38,289 nucleotides of DNA from an uncultured Roseateles sp. GTDB lineage: Bacteria > Pseudomonadota > Gammaproteobacteria > Burkholderiales > Burkholderiaceae. The stretch lies in contig CAMLKW010000016.1 in NCBI GenBank assembly GCA_946480605.1, positions 1 to 38,289 on the forward strand. The letters run 5' to 3'. The notes below the pieces were generated by a model. It worked only from the letters and a program-made list of their open reading frames with translations. It had not been told where the DNA came from and made no database searches. Positions 23,969 to 32,639 of the stretch are shown here, piece by piece. Position 1 is the first letter of the stretch. Each line of letters begins with the position of its first letter. Position numbers and translations under genes: made by a program.

Positions 23969-24931
23969 CTAGGGCAACGCCTGCCCCCGCGCCGTCACGT
24001 ACAGCCGATACCACTCCTCCCGGTTCAGCTGAATCCTCGTCGCGTCACCACAGGCGCGAATCCGCTGGGCGTTCCCGCTGCCGATGACCGGCTGGATGCC
24101 CGCCGGATGCCGCAGCAGCCAGGCCAGCAGCACCGCATTGACCGTCGTCGAGTGCGTTTCGGCAATCTCATGTACGACCTTCGCGGCGGCCGACGACGCC
24201 GGGTCGTTGAAGCGCCCTTGCGCCAGCGATCCCCAGGCCTGCAGCTGCACGCCGTGCTGCTGCGCGTACTCCAGCGTGCCGGCCCAGGCTGCGGCGCCCG
24301 GCCGGGTCGCGGCCTGCGGGTCGTTGAAGGTGGTGCCGGCGTCGATGAAGTCCAGCTTGGCCAGGCTCATTTCCAGCTGGTTGGCCACCAACGGTTCGCC
24401 CAGCGCCGTCTGCAGCCAGCGCATCTGGCCGGCATGCATGTTGGACACGCCCAGATGACCCACCTTGCCGGCGGCCTTCAGCCGGCTGAAGGCGCGCGCC
24501 ACCTCGGCCGGCTCCATCAGCGCGTCGGGGCGGTGCAGCAGCAGGATGTCGATGTGCTCGACCGCAAGCCGCTGCAGGATGCCGTCCACGCTGGCCTCGA
24601 TGTGGGCGGCGCTGAAGTCGAAGCGGCCCACGTGGGCGTCGTCGGCAAAGCGGATGCCGCACTTGCTTTGCAGCCGGACCCTGGCGCGCAGGCCGGCGTC
24701 GCGCTTCAGCAGTTCGCCGAACACGGTCTCGGCCTTGCCGCGGCGGTAGATGTCGGCGTGGTCGAACAGCGTGATGCCGATGTCCAGCGCGGCCTCGACG
24801 GCTGCGTGCGCGTGGGCGATGTCGGCTTCGGTGACGGGGCCGCCGTTCCAGTCGCCGCCCAGGGCCATGCAGCCGTATACCAGGGGCGTGGCGTCGCGGA
24901 GATGGGTCTGCAGGGGCAGGGCGAAGGGCAT
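23969..24931 (-). CDS. aldo/keto reductase (YdhF-like)
   Basis: A 320-residue NADPH-dependent oxidoreductase with a TIM-barrel fold. The catalytic tetrad is visible: Asp57 (LFDHAD), Tyr62 (DIYRRG), Lys90 (LQSKCGI) and His133 (LLLHRPD). Later motifs include HLGVSNMHAGQM and the cofactor loop QPVIGSGNAQRIRACGDA. VTARGQALP at the end is typical of the YdhF branch. No signal, so cytoplasmic; it reduces an aldehyde or ketone of unknown identity. It begins three bases after the Sel1 gene stop and so sits in the same minus-strand operon. Confidence 0.93.
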   Translation of the reverse strand: MPFALPLQTHLRDATPLVYGCMALGGDWNGGPVTEADIAHAHAAVEAALDIGITLFDHADIYRRGKAETVFGELLKRDAGLRARVRLQSKCGIRFADDAHVGRFDFSAAHIEASVDGILQRLAVEHIDILLLHRPDALMEPAEVARAFSRLKAAGKVGHLGVSNMHAGQMRWLQTALGEPLVANQLEMSLAKLDFIDAGTTFNDPQAATRPGAAAWAGTLEYAQQHGVQLQAWGSLAQGRFNDPASSAAAKVVHEIAETHSTTVNAVLLAWLLRHPAGIQPVIGSGNAQRIRACGDATRIQLNREEWYRLYVTARGQALP

Positions 24932-24934
24932 GGT

Positions 24935-25711
24935 TCAGGCGATGGACGTGGGGCCTGCATCATGCGGCACGGCCCGCCGGCCACGCCACCCGAACAAGCC
25001 CGCCACCGCGCCGGCCACGCCGCCGATGACGATCGCGATGCCGGCCAAGCGGGCCAGCGGTTGCCTGGGGCTGCTGCCGGCAGGTCGGGTTCTCTTCCTG
25101 CGGCCGGGGTGGCGCACCAGCTCCTGCATCAGCGCGATCTCGTGCTGGCGCTCCTCGATGAGCCGGCCCAGCTCGCTGCCGACCTCGAAGCGCCGCGCCA
25201 GGTCGCGCACGGCACCCAGCTCGCGCTGGCGTATGCGCAGCCCCGGCGCTTTCAGCGGGCTGCCCAGCGCGCGCGCCCGCAGGAACAAGGCTTTGGCGGC
25301 CAGGCGGTCGGGTTGGCAGCCCCAGCCGGCGTCCAGGCAGGAGGCGAGGTTGAAGCTGGCGTCGGCATGGCCTTGCGCGGCGGCGAGGGTGTAGAGCGCC
25401 ACGCCGCGAGCGGCGTCCGGCGCGCCGCCCCAGCCGGCTACCAGCGCGCGGCCGAGGTGGAACTGGGCGGTCACGCTGCCGGAGGTGCAGGCGTGTTCCA
25501 GCCGGATGCGTGCCTGCTCGGGGTCGCGCGGCAGGCCCAGGCCTTCCAGCTGGCAGTAGGCCAGCAGCGCCAGGGCCTCGGCACTGCCGGCGTCGGCGGC
25601 GACGCGGAACCAGTACACCGCCTGCTCGTGGTCGGGCTCGGCCGCGCTGAGGTAGGCCAGCCCCTCGTTGAGCGGGGCTGTCGCGTGCGGGTCGGGGTCG
25701 ACGGGCTGCAT
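24935..25711 (-). CDS. Sel1-repeat protein with C-terminal membrane span
   Basis: A 258-residue protein with about three or four Sel1-like repeats in residues 15-150 (AVYWFRVAADAGSAEALALLAY, AQFHLGRALVAGWGGAPD, ALYTLAAAQGHADASFNLASC). A charged helical region follows, then one C-terminal span near 220-240 (LAGIAIVIGGVAGAVAGLFGW). No N-terminal signal, so the repeats face the cytoplasm if the span is inserted as a tail anchor. The ATG at 25711 is backed by GGGAGGA. Sel1 proteins are usually adaptors for other proteins. Partner unknown. Confidence 0.85.
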   Translation of the reverse strand: MQPVDPDPHATAPLNEGLAYLSAAEPDHEQAVYWFRVAADAGSAEALALLAYCQLEGLGLPRDPEQARIRLEHACTSGSVTAQFHLGRALVAGWGGAPDAARGVALYTLAAAQGHADASFNLASCLDAGWGCQPDRLAAKALFLRARALGSPLKAPGLRIRQRELGAVRDLARRFEVGSELGRLIEERQHEIALMQELVRHPGRRKRTRPAGSSPRQPLARLAGIAIVIGGVAGAVAGLFGWRGRRAVPHDAGPTSIA

Positions 25712-25873
25712 GGTTCCTCCCTGGGCGGCGCTGGCGGGCTTGGTGGCCGGCTCTTGCAGCGGCCAAGTATGCGTGCAAACGCCGAGTCAGGCCGTGAGCA
25801 GCTGTAGCCGCTGGTGAGCGGCCGCTGCGGCTTCTCGCGTAGAGTGCGGCGCACGACACCGAGGAGAGCCGCC

Positions 25874-26197
25874 GTGGCCGAGATCCGCATTCACCGAGAC
25901 CACGACCTGGGCCTGAAGAAAGCACGGGACATCGCCTGGCAATGGGCCGAGCAGGTCGAACAGAAGTTCGACATGGAGTGCACGGTGCATGAGGGCGACG
26001 ACGAGGACACCGTGGAGTTCACGCGCTCCGGCGTGAAGGGCGAGCTGACGGTGTCGGCCAGCCGCTTCGAGCTGGTGGCTCAGTTGGGCTTCCTGCTCGG
26101 CGCGTTCAAGAGCACCATCGAGAGCGAGATCCAGAAGGAGCTGGACGCGCTGCTGGCGGCCAAGACGAAGGCGCCGGCCAAGAAAAAACCGGCCTGA
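25874..26197 (+). CDS. polyhydroxyalkanoic acid system family protein
   Basis: A 107-residue basic/acidic protein of the PHA-granule system family (PF09650), recognised from the N-terminal EIRIHRDHDLGLKKARDIAWQ, the central CTVHEGDDEDTVEFTRSGVKG and a lysine/alanine-rich tail AKTKAPAKKKPA. Proteins of this family accompany polyhydroxyalkanoate storage genes. The start is GTG at 25874 with GAGGAGAG upstream, giving a better N-terminus than an in-frame start at 25814. It converges with the acyl-CoA-binding protein gene, and its stop lies in the loop of that gene's terminator. Confidence 0.85.
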   Translation: MAEIRIHRDHDLGLKKARDIAWQWAEQVEQKFDMECTVHEGDDEDTVEFTRSGVKGELTVSASRFELVAQLGFLLGAFKSTIESEIQKELDALLAAKTKAPAKKKPA

Positions 26198-26205
26198 GGC
26201 CGGTT
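26183..26205 (-). terminator. Rho-independent terminator of the acyl-CoA-binding protein gene
   Basis: An 8-bp perfect stem (AACCGGCC 26187-26194, GGCCGGTT 26198-26205) with loop TGA, followed on the minus strand by a run of U from 26188 down to 26183. It lies 24 bases past the minus-strand gene's stop. The loop is the stop codon of the convergent PHA-system gene and the A-run encodes its terminal lysines. Confidence 0.85.
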
Positions 26206-26228
26206 CTTGATGGGGCGCCGGGGCGCTC

Positions 26229-26480
26229 TTACTTCAAAGACTCGATCAGGTCGACGTACTGCTGCATCGCGTCGTCGGTGCTGGTGCCCTTCAACTCGTT
26301 CCACGCATCCCACTTGGCGCGGCCCACCATGTCGGTGAAACCGGGGCGCTTGTCCTGCACGTCGCCCGCGCTGCCCTGCTTGTAGAGGGCGTAGATCTTC
26401 AGCAGCGTCATGTTGTCCGGCCGCTCGGGCAGGTTCTTCGAATCGGCGACGGCGGCTTCGAATTGGTCTTTCAGGCTCAC
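26229..26480 (-). CDS. acyl-CoA-binding protein
   Basis: An 83-residue ACBP of standard four-helix size. Conserved ligand residues are in LLKIYALYKQGSAGD and AKWDAWNELKG, with GFTDMVGR between. It buffers and delivers medium- and long-chain acyl-CoA in the cytoplasm. The start is GTG at 26480 with GGAGAA upstream. It is divergent from the wax ester synthase across 96 bases, which suggests it supplies acyl-CoA to storage-lipid synthesis; that link is inferred from position. Confidence 0.95.
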   Translation of the reverse strand: MSLKDQFEAAVADSKNLPERPDNMTLLKIYALYKQGSAGDVQDKRPGFTDMVGRAKWDAWNELKGTSTDDAMQQYVDLIESLK

Positions 26481-26576
26481 GGGGTTCTCCAGGCTGAATC
26501 AGGGGCGCCGATCTGGTGACAATCAGTCGACGGGCCGCCGAGTTTAGGCCCGGCTAAAACGAACCCGAGGAGACGC

Positions 26577-28016
26577 ATGGGCCAGACCAGCGAACGCATG
26601 TCCAAGGTGGATACCGCCTGGCTGCGCATGGACACCGAGGCCAACCTGATGATGATCGTCGGGGTCTGGTCCATACGGCCGGGCATCACGCTGGACGCGC
26701 TGCGCACGCGCGTGGCCGAGCGGCTGCTGCAGTACCCGCGCTTCCGGCAGCGGGTCGTCGAGGATGCGCTGATGGGCGCCCAGTGGGTGCAGGACAAGGA
26801 CTTCGACATCGCCAACCATGTCGTCGGCGAGGTGCCGCTGCCGCTGCGTGGCGAAAGCAACGACGAGGTGCTGCGCAAGCGCGTGGCCGCCCTGTGCAGC
26901 CAGCCGCTGGACCCTGCGCGGCCGCTGTGGCAGATGCAGCTCATCGAGGACATGGGCGACGGCACGAGCGCGCTGATCTGCCGCATCCACCATTGCATCG
27001 CGGACGGCATTGCGCTGATCGCGGTGATGTTGTCCATCACCGACGGCGGCAAGGCGCCGCCCCGGCGTGCGCCGCTTGCCGAACCCGACGAAGCCCAGGA
27101 GATGGACTGGCTGCTGGACGCCTTCCTGCGCCCCATGAGCAACATGACGGTGAAGGCCATCGGCCTGGCGGGCAAGGGCATGTCCAAGGGCGTGGATGTG
27201 GTGATGAGCGGCAGCACGCCGGTGGACTCGTCGCTGGAGATGGCCCGCATGGGCTACCAGGCGGTGTCCGACGTGGCGGCCTTCGCGTTGATGCCGGACG
27301 ACTCGCCCACGCGGCTGAAGGGCAAGCCCGGCGCGCGCAAGACCGTGGCCTGGGACGACAGCCTGGCGCTGGACGACGTGAAGGCCGTCGGCAAGGCGCT
27401 GGGGGCGTCCATCAACGACGTGCTGCTGGCCTGCGCGGCCGGCGCCATCGGCAAGTACCTGGCTGACAGGGGCGAGGACCCCGCGGGCAAGGAGATCCGC
27501 GCCATGGTGCCGGTCAACCTGCGTCCGCTGGAGCAGGCATGGCAGCTGGGCAACCGCTTCGGCCTGGTGCCTCTGGTGCTGCCCATCGGCATTGCCAACC
27601 CGGTGGAGCGGTTGTTCGCGGTGCGCGCGCGCATGAGCGAGTTGAAGGGCAGCTTTCAGCCGGTGATGGCCTTTGGCCTGCTGTCGGTGGCGGGCCTGCT
27701 GATCAAGCCGGTGCAGCACGCGATGCTGAACCTCTTCGCCAAGAAGGCCACGGCCGTGATGACCAATGTGCCCGGCCCCGCCGAGGCGCTGAAGTTCTGC
27801 GGCTCGACGGTGGAGAAGGTGATGTTCTGGGTGCCGCAGTCGGGCGACATCGGCATGGGCGTGAGCATCCTGACCTATGCAGGCCGGGTGCAGTTCGGTC
27901 TCATCACGGATGCGGGGCTGTGCCCCGACCCCGAGGCCATCATCGAGAACTTCGCGCCCGAGTTCGAGAAGCTCTTGATGCTGGCGCTGATGATGCCCTG
28001 GGCCCGCGATCAGTGA
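26577..28016 (+). CDS. wax ester synthase/diacylglycerol acyltransferase (WS/DGAT)
   Basis: A 479-residue bifunctional acyltransferase that esterifies fatty alcohols or diacylglycerol with acyl-CoA, making storage wax esters or triacylglycerol at the inner membrane. The catalytic motif HHCIADG (His138, His139, Asp143, Gly144) matches HHxxxDG. C-terminal family motifs are NDVLLACAAGAIG, MVPVNLRP and the VMTNVPGPAEAL region. The ATG at 26577 has GAGGAG upstream. Length fits the family. The neighbours (acyl-CoA-binding protein, PHA-system protein) support a carbon-storage locus. Confidence 0.95.
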   Translation: MGQTSERMSKVDTAWLRMDTEANLMMIVGVWSIRPGITLDALRTRVAERLLQYPRFRQRVVEDALMGAQWVQDKDFDIANHVVGEVPLPLRGESNDEVLRKRVAALCSQPLDPARPLWQMQLIEDMGDGTSALICRIHHCIADGIALIAVMLSITDGGKAPPRRAPLAEPDEAQEMDWLLDAFLRPMSNMTVKAIGLAGKGMSKGVDVVMSGSTPVDSSLEMARMGYQAVSDVAAFALMPDDSPTRLKGKPGARKTVAWDDSLALDDVKAVGKALGASINDVLLACAAGAIGKYLADRGEDPAGKEIRAMVPVNLRPLEQAWQLGNRFGLVPLVLPIGIANPVERLFAVRARMSELKGSFQPVMAFGLLSVAGLLIKPVQHAMLNLFAKKATAVMTNVPGPAEALKFCGSTVEKVMFWVPQSGDIGMGVSILTYAGRVQFGLITDAGLCPDPEAIIENFAPEFEKLLMLALMMPWARDQ

Positions 28017-28061
28017 GGCCCCCCGCCCAGTCGCGCCGCGCTGAACGCGGGGCGCGCCTGA

Positions 28062-28179
28062 TCGGCCCCCCGAGGGGGCGGCGATGCTCGCGGGGTGTGC
28101 CCCGCTCACACATCGCCAAGCGGGCCTGCTTGGGAGCGGCCCGGCGCTCGGCCCGAGAAGTCCGCCGCGTCACGCGGCG
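28062..28179. repeat. intergenic element with several hairpins, REP-like
   Basis: The 169-base gap after the wax ester synthase holds perfect hairpins: GCCCCC/GGGGGC around 28065-28079, GCGGGG-TGTG-CCCCGC at 28090-28105 and CGCCGCG-TCA-CGCGGCG at 28163-28179. A GAGCGGCCCGGC-like stretch lies between. The GGCCCCC..GAGGGGGCG part recurs in the hisC-hisB gap (37275-37328). This looks like a dispersed palindromic intergenic repeat of Burkholderiales; it may also act as a terminator. Confidence 0.55.
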
Positions 28180-28185
28180 TTCACA

Positions 28186-28548
28186 TCACTTCGGCTTGAC
28201 GGCGGCAGCAGGCGTCGGCCTGGTGGCCGGCGCCTTCTTGACCTTGGCGAGGCCGGCGGCCGTCGGGTAGGCCGCCATCACCGTGGCCGGGTCGGCCTTG
28301 TCCAGGTAGACGGCGTAGTGCTCGGCTTCGCAGGGCTTGGCGTCGTTGTAGTAGCGGTTGTCGCCCTTGTAGCGCTCGCCGCTGAACGCCGGGGCCTGGC
28401 TGCCGGGTGGGTAGTAGTAGAGGTAGCTGGCATAGCTCTGTGCGCAGCCATCGCGCAAAACAGCCTGGGCCAGGGTGGCGGGCGTTTCGGCGGCGTAGGT
28501 GGGCAGCGTGCTGACCAGGGCCGTCAAAGCAATTGCGAGGTGTCTCAT
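28186..28548 (-). CDS. small secreted protein of unknown function, paralogue of the neighbour at 28684-29025
   Basis: A 120-residue exported protein, function unknown. A Sec signal (MRHLAIALTALVSTLPTYAA) is followed by LRDGCAQSYASYLYYYPPG, then CEAEHYAVYLDKADPATVMA and AYPTAAG, and a Lys/Pro/Ala-rich tail. The two cysteines are shared with the adjacent paralogue and could form a disulphide. The ATG at 28548 has GGAGG upstream. Similarity to the upstream neighbour (YKG, YAxYLD, KADPAxVMAAYPTAAG) shows a tandem duplication. No enzymatic motif seen. Confidence 0.78.
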   Translation of the reverse strand: MRHLAIALTALVSTLPTYAAETPATLAQAVLRDGCAQSYASYLYYYPPGSQAPAFSGERYKGDNRYYNDAKPCEAEHYAVYLDKADPATVMAAYPTAAGLAKVKKAPATRPTPAAAVKPK

Positions 28549-28637
28549 GGCAAGACCTCCGCTCATCAGGGTGATCCCTAGATTACGCCTGTCGCACCGC
28601 AATTGCACGTGCCCGCTGTCATGTCGTCGCCAAGACA

Positions 28638-28661
28638 AAGGGCGCCCCTTGGGGCGCCCTT
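28638..28661 (-). terminator. terminator between the two paralogous secreted-protein genes
   Basis: An 11-bp perfect inverted repeat (AAGGGCGCCCC 28638-28648, GGGGCGCCCTT 28651-28661), followed on the minus strand by TTGTCTT-like sequence. It lies 22 bases past the stop of the upstream paralogue, so the two genes are probably separately transcribed at least in part. Confidence 0.7.
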
Positions 28662-28683
28662 GTGGTGGCCGAGAGGCCGCAGA

Positions 28684-29025
28684 TCAGAGGCGGAAGGGCT
28701 CGGCCTTCTTCTTGGTCGTCGGGCGGCCGGCGGCGGTGGGGTAGGCGGCCATCACCTTGGCGGGGTCGGCCTTGTTGTCCAGGTAGGCGGCGTATTGGTG
28801 TTCGGTGCAGGCCAGCAGCTTGCCGGGCTTGGCTTCGCCCTTGTACTTGCCGTTGGAGTAAACGAACTGGTATTCGTTGGCGGCCACGGGCGTTGCGACG
28901 CTGCTGGTGTCGCTGTAGCTCTTGGCGCACTCCGCGCGCAGTTCGGCTTGCTCAGGCGTGGCCTTGTTGCCGGCTTGGGCGGCGAGGGCGGTGACGGCGG
29001 CCAGGGCGGGGATCAGGAACTTCAT
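28684..29025 (-). CDS. small secreted protein of unknown function, paralogue of the neighbour at 28186-28548
   Basis: A 113-residue exported protein. The signal MKFLIPALAAVTALAAQAG is followed by LRAECAKSYSDTSS, an aromatic segment NEYQFVYSNGKYKGEAKPG, then CTEHQYAAYLDNKADPAKVM and AYPTAAG, and a basic tail. Cysteine positions and the C-terminal block match the paralogue; the tails and the middle differ. The ATG at 29025 starts the signal; an in-frame start at 29100 would put charged sequence ahead of it. Function unknown, probably a periplasmic or surface component. Confidence 0.78.
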   Translation of the reverse strand: MKFLIPALAAVTALAAQAGNKATPEQAELRAECAKSYSDTSSVATPVAANEYQFVYSNGKYKGEAKPGKLLACTEHQYAAYLDNKADPAKVMAAYPTAAGRPTTKKKAEPFRL

Positions 29026-29121
29026 GAGCTTGTCTCGCGAGAGTGATTGGAATGCGGAGCGAAGCTTACGCCGCGTCCACCCGCAATGCACCGGGGGCAC
29101 ATCCCGTAAGCGAGGGTAGGG

Positions 29122-29145
29122 GAAGCGTGAACTCCGTCACGCTTC
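29122..29145 (-). other. inverted repeat downstream of the TPR gene
   Basis: A 9-bp perfect stem (GAAGCGTGA 29122-29130, TCACGCTTC 29137-29145) with a six-base loop lies 6 bases after the minus-strand TPR gene stop. There is no U-run on the minus strand (CCCCTACC follows), so it may be a weak or processing hairpin rather than a true terminator. Confidence 0.45.
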
Positions 29146-29151
29146 ATTCCT

Positions 29152-29925
29152 TCACTCCTCCAGCTCGGCCTTGGCCAGCTCGATGTCCAGCAGCTCCATG
29201 GCGTCCATGGCCTCGCAGGCGGCGGCGTCGGTGTAGAGCTGCTCGGCCACGTCCATGCGCTTGTCGCCTTCCAGCATGACCAGGCCGTTGGCGCGCTCGA
29301 TCATCGCGATGGCGCTGGTGGGGTTGAGCTTGAGGGCCTGCTCGAACATCTTCAGCCCCGTGGCCGTGTCGGCGCCCTGAGTCTTGCCCAGCAGCTTGCC
29401 GACCTTGTCGATGACCTCGGCATGGAAGGCGCCCAGCGCGATGTGCGCGTCGGCATGCTTGGGTGCCAGCTTGATGGTGGTCTCCAGCGCCGTTTTGACC
29501 TTGGTGCCCAGGCCTTGCGCCAGTGCCTTGGCCACGCTGATACCCTGTCCATAACGCCCCAGTGCGTAGGCTTGCCAGTACCAGGCGTTGGCGTTCTTGG
29601 GGTCTTCGGCCTGCTGCGCTTCGGCCCGCTCGGCGATCTCCAGGAACATCTCCAGCTTCACCGCCTCCTTTTTCTCCAGGTAGTTGGCGTAGATGCCCTG
29701 CGCCTTGTTGGCGACCGTCAGGCCTGCGCCACCGGCGGCGAGGCCGGCGTCGTAGGCGGCCTTGAAGTCGCCCGCATGGAATTGGATCCAGGCCTGCACC
29801 ACGTCGGCGTCCTTGGGGAAGGGCTCGGCGTCGCCCGCGTGCAGGCGGGCCCAGTGCTTCTTCAGCGTGGCCGGGGTGTACACGAACGCACTGTTGTCGT
29901 GAGGGAAGGCGGTCCACTTGGCCAT
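29152..29925 (-). CDS. TPR-like protein of unknown function
   Basis: A 257-residue soluble protein without signal. Helical repeat units of TPR type are visible (DPKNANAWYWQAYALGRYGQG, KLAPKHADAHIALGAFHAEV, LKLNPTSAIAMIERANGLVM). The N-terminus MAKWTAFPHDNSAFVYTPATL is distinctive but not one I can place. The ATG at 29925 has GGAGACA upstream. It begins 10 bases after the TetR gene stop on the same strand, so the two are probably co-transcribed and it may be part of the TetR-controlled response. Binding partner unknown. Confidence 0.82.
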   Translation of the reverse strand: MAKWTAFPHDNSAFVYTPATLKKHWARLHAGDAEPFPKDADVVQAWIQFHAGDFKAAYDAGLAAGGAGLTVANKAQGIYANYLEKKEAVKLEMFLEIAERAEAQQAEDPKNANAWYWQAYALGRYGQGISVAKALAQGLGTKVKTALETTIKLAPKHADAHIALGAFHAEVIDKVGKLLGKTQGADTATGLKMFEQALKLNPTSAIAMIERANGLVMLEGDKRMDVAEQLYTDAAACEAMDAMELLDIELAKAELEE

Positions 29926-29935
29926 GGCTTGTCTC

Positions 29936-30589
29936 CTATTGGTATTGACCGGCGAGCTTGAACAGGTGTTCCTTGGAGGCGGGCTCCAGATAGGGTAGCA
30001 GCAGGCTCAGCGCATGGAAGGCGCCGCGCAGCAGTGCGGCGCCGGCACGGTCGGGCTCCAGCGCGTGGCGCGGGTCGCGCACGTATTCGTAGCTGAGCCA
30101 GTAGCTGACGACCACGACCATCGCGTTGGCCGTGGGGGCGGCCTCGCGCAGGTCCATCTTCAGCGCGCCGCCCAGGTGCAGGCCCGACAGCACATGGCGC
30201 ATGGCCTGCTCCTTGGCGGCCAGCAGGGCCTGGAAATGCGTCTCCAGCTTGCGGTTCTTGAACAGCAGGTCGTTCAGGTCGCGGTACAGGAAGCGGTGCT
30301 TCCAGATCAGCTCGTACAGCATGTGGAGGAACAGCCAGGCGTCCTCCACGTGGCGCACGTTGTCGGCGGCGGCCAGCAGCTCGTTCAGCTCGGCTTCGTA
30401 GCGGCCGAACAGCGCATTGACCAGTTCGTCCTTGGCCGGGTAGTGGTAATACAGATTGCCCGGGCTGATTTTCAGTTCGGCCGAGATCAGCGTCGTCGAC
30501 ACATTGGGCTCGCCGAAACGGTTGAAAAGGTCCAGCGTGACCTCCAGGATGCGTTCGGCGGTGCGGCGGGGGCGTTTGGCAGTCGGCAT
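29936..30589 (-). CDS. TetR-family transcriptional regulator
   Basis: A 217-residue regulator. The DNA-binding helix-turn-helix covers about residues 10-55 (AERILEVTLDLFNRFGEPNVS, ISAELKISPGNLYYHYPAKDEL). The remainder is a helical ligand-binding domain with the TetR_C-like FLYRDLNDLLFKNRKLETHF. The start is the ATG at 30589, before the basic PTAKRPRR; an in-frame start at 30631 is possible. It is divergent from an ABC exporter pair across 60 bases, so it probably represses the exporter and itself. Effector unknown, perhaps a lipid or hydrophobic compound (speculative). Confidence 0.9.
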   Translation of the reverse strand: MPTAKRPRRTAERILEVTLDLFNRFGEPNVSTTLISAELKISPGNLYYHYPAKDELVNALFGRYEAELNELLAAADNVRHVEDAWLFLHMLYELIWKHRFLYRDLNDLLFKNRKLETHFQALLAAKEQAMRHVLSGLHLGGALKMDLREAAPTANAMVVVVSYWLSYEYVRDPRHALEPDRAGAALLRGAFHALSLLLPYLEPASKEHLFKLAGQYQ

Positions 30590-30635
30590 TGCGGGGCATT
30601 CTGGCAGTGATCGGCATCGAAACAGGGCCAACTTT

Positions 30636-30641
30636 TAGAAT
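30636..30641 (+). promoter_or_regulatory. putative -10 box of the ABC exporter operon
   Basis: TAGAAT at 30636-30641 lies eight bases before the ATG at 30650, in the short TetR/ABC divergent gap. If it is the -10, transcription would start at or very near the start codon, giving a leaderless or nearly leaderless message. No convincing -35 is visible, so this is tentative. Confidence 0.35.
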
Positions 30642-30649
30642 CGCGCCCC

Positions 30650-31566
<917 letters not shown>

Positions 31567-31570
<4 letters not shown>

Positions 31571-32322
31571 ACGGCGCCGGGACTTTGTTCTACAAGGAAG
31601 TGCTGCGCTTCTGGAAGGTCGGCGCACAGACGGTCGGCGCGCCGGTGCTGACGGCGCTGATGTACCTGCTGGTGTTCGGCCACACGCTGGAAGACCACGT
31701 GAAGGTCTACGACACGGTGGGCTACACGCAGTTCCTGATTCCCGGTCTGGTGATGATGAGCGTGCTGCAGAACGCGTTCGCGAACAGCTCGTCCAGCCTG
31801 ATCCAGAGCAAGATCACCGGCAATCTGGTGTTCCTGCTGCTGACGCCGCTGTCGCCCCTGGCCTGGTTCGCCGCCTACGTCGGTGCGGCCATCGTTCGCG
31901 GCCTGGCGGTGGGCGCGGGCGTGCTGGCGGTGACGTCGTGGTTCGCGCCGCCCGGGCTGCACAACATAGTCTGGGTGCTTGCCTTCACGGTGCTGGGCGC
32001 GGGGTTGATGGGCTCCCTGGGCCTCATCGCCGGGCTGTGGGCCGAGAAGTTCGACCAGATGGCGGCGTTCCAGAACTTCATCATCATGCCGATGACCTTC
32101 CTGTCGGGGGTCTTCTACTCGGTGCACTCGCTGCCGGCCTTTTGGCAGGGCGTCAGCCACCTGAACCCGTTCTTCTACATGATCGACGGCTTCCGTCGCG
32201 GCTTCTTCGGCGTCAGTGATGTGTCGCCGTGGCTGAGCCTGGCGATCGTGGCCGGCGCCTTCGTGCTGACGGCCGGAGTCGCTTTGTCGCTGTTGAAGCG
32301 CGGCTACAAGATCCGCTCCTAA
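31567..32322 (+). CDS. ABC-2 type transporter permease (YadH-like)
   Basis: A 251-residue inner-membrane protein with about six spans. The N-terminus LFYKEVLRFWKVGAQTVGAPV is characteristic of ABC-2 permeases, as are MYLLVFGHTLEDHV, IPGLVMMSVLQNAFANSSSSL and the C-terminal MTFLSGVFYSVHSLPAFWQG and HLNPFFYMIDGFRRGFFG. It is the partner of the preceding ATPase. Direction of transport is presumably export. The stop is followed by 77 bases leading to bolA. Confidence 0.94.
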
Positions 32323-32368
32323 AAGCGTGGTTTGCGCAGCGCCGAAAGGGCGATCCGCCAAGCCTCTC

Positions 32369-32374
32369 TAAAAT
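32369..32374 (+). promoter_or_regulatory. putative -10 box of the bolA-his operon
   Basis: TAAAAT at 32369-32374 lies in the short gap ahead of bolA, 25 bases before its ATG, with a ribosome-binding sequence AGAAGGA between. No clear -35 element is visible. It would drive bolA, hisG and hisD. Confidence 0.4.
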
Positions 32375-32399
32375 GCCGGGTTTTCCAGAAGGACCCGTG

Positions 32400-32639
32400 A
32401 TGGCCGACCCGACCCCGCAACAAGTGCGCGATTTCATTGCCGCAGGCCTGCCCTGCGCGCATCTGGAAGTCGAGGGCGACGGCCGCCATTTCTTTGCCAC
32501 CATCGTGTCGGCGGAGTTCTCGGGCCTCACGCGCATCAAGCGCCACCAGCGCGTCTATGCGGCGCTGGGCGAGCGCATGAAGGAGCAGATCCATGCGCTG
32601 TCCATGAAGACGCTGACGCCCGAGGAGTGGCAGCAATGA
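32400..32639 (+). CDS. BolA family protein
   Basis: A 79-residue small BolA/IbaG-like protein: [22 protein letters not shown] followed by the conserved [19 protein letters not shown] and [13 protein letters not shown]. This type works with monothiol glutaredoxins in Fe-S cluster handling. The ATG at 32400 has AGAAGGA upstream. Its stop overlaps the hisG start (ATGA). In many betaproteobacteria murA lies between this gene and hisG; here it does not. Confidence 0.93.
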   Translation: MADPTPQQVRDFIAAGLPCAHLEVEGDGRHFFATIVSAEFSGLTRIKRHQRVYAALGERMKEQIHALSMKTLTPEEWQQ

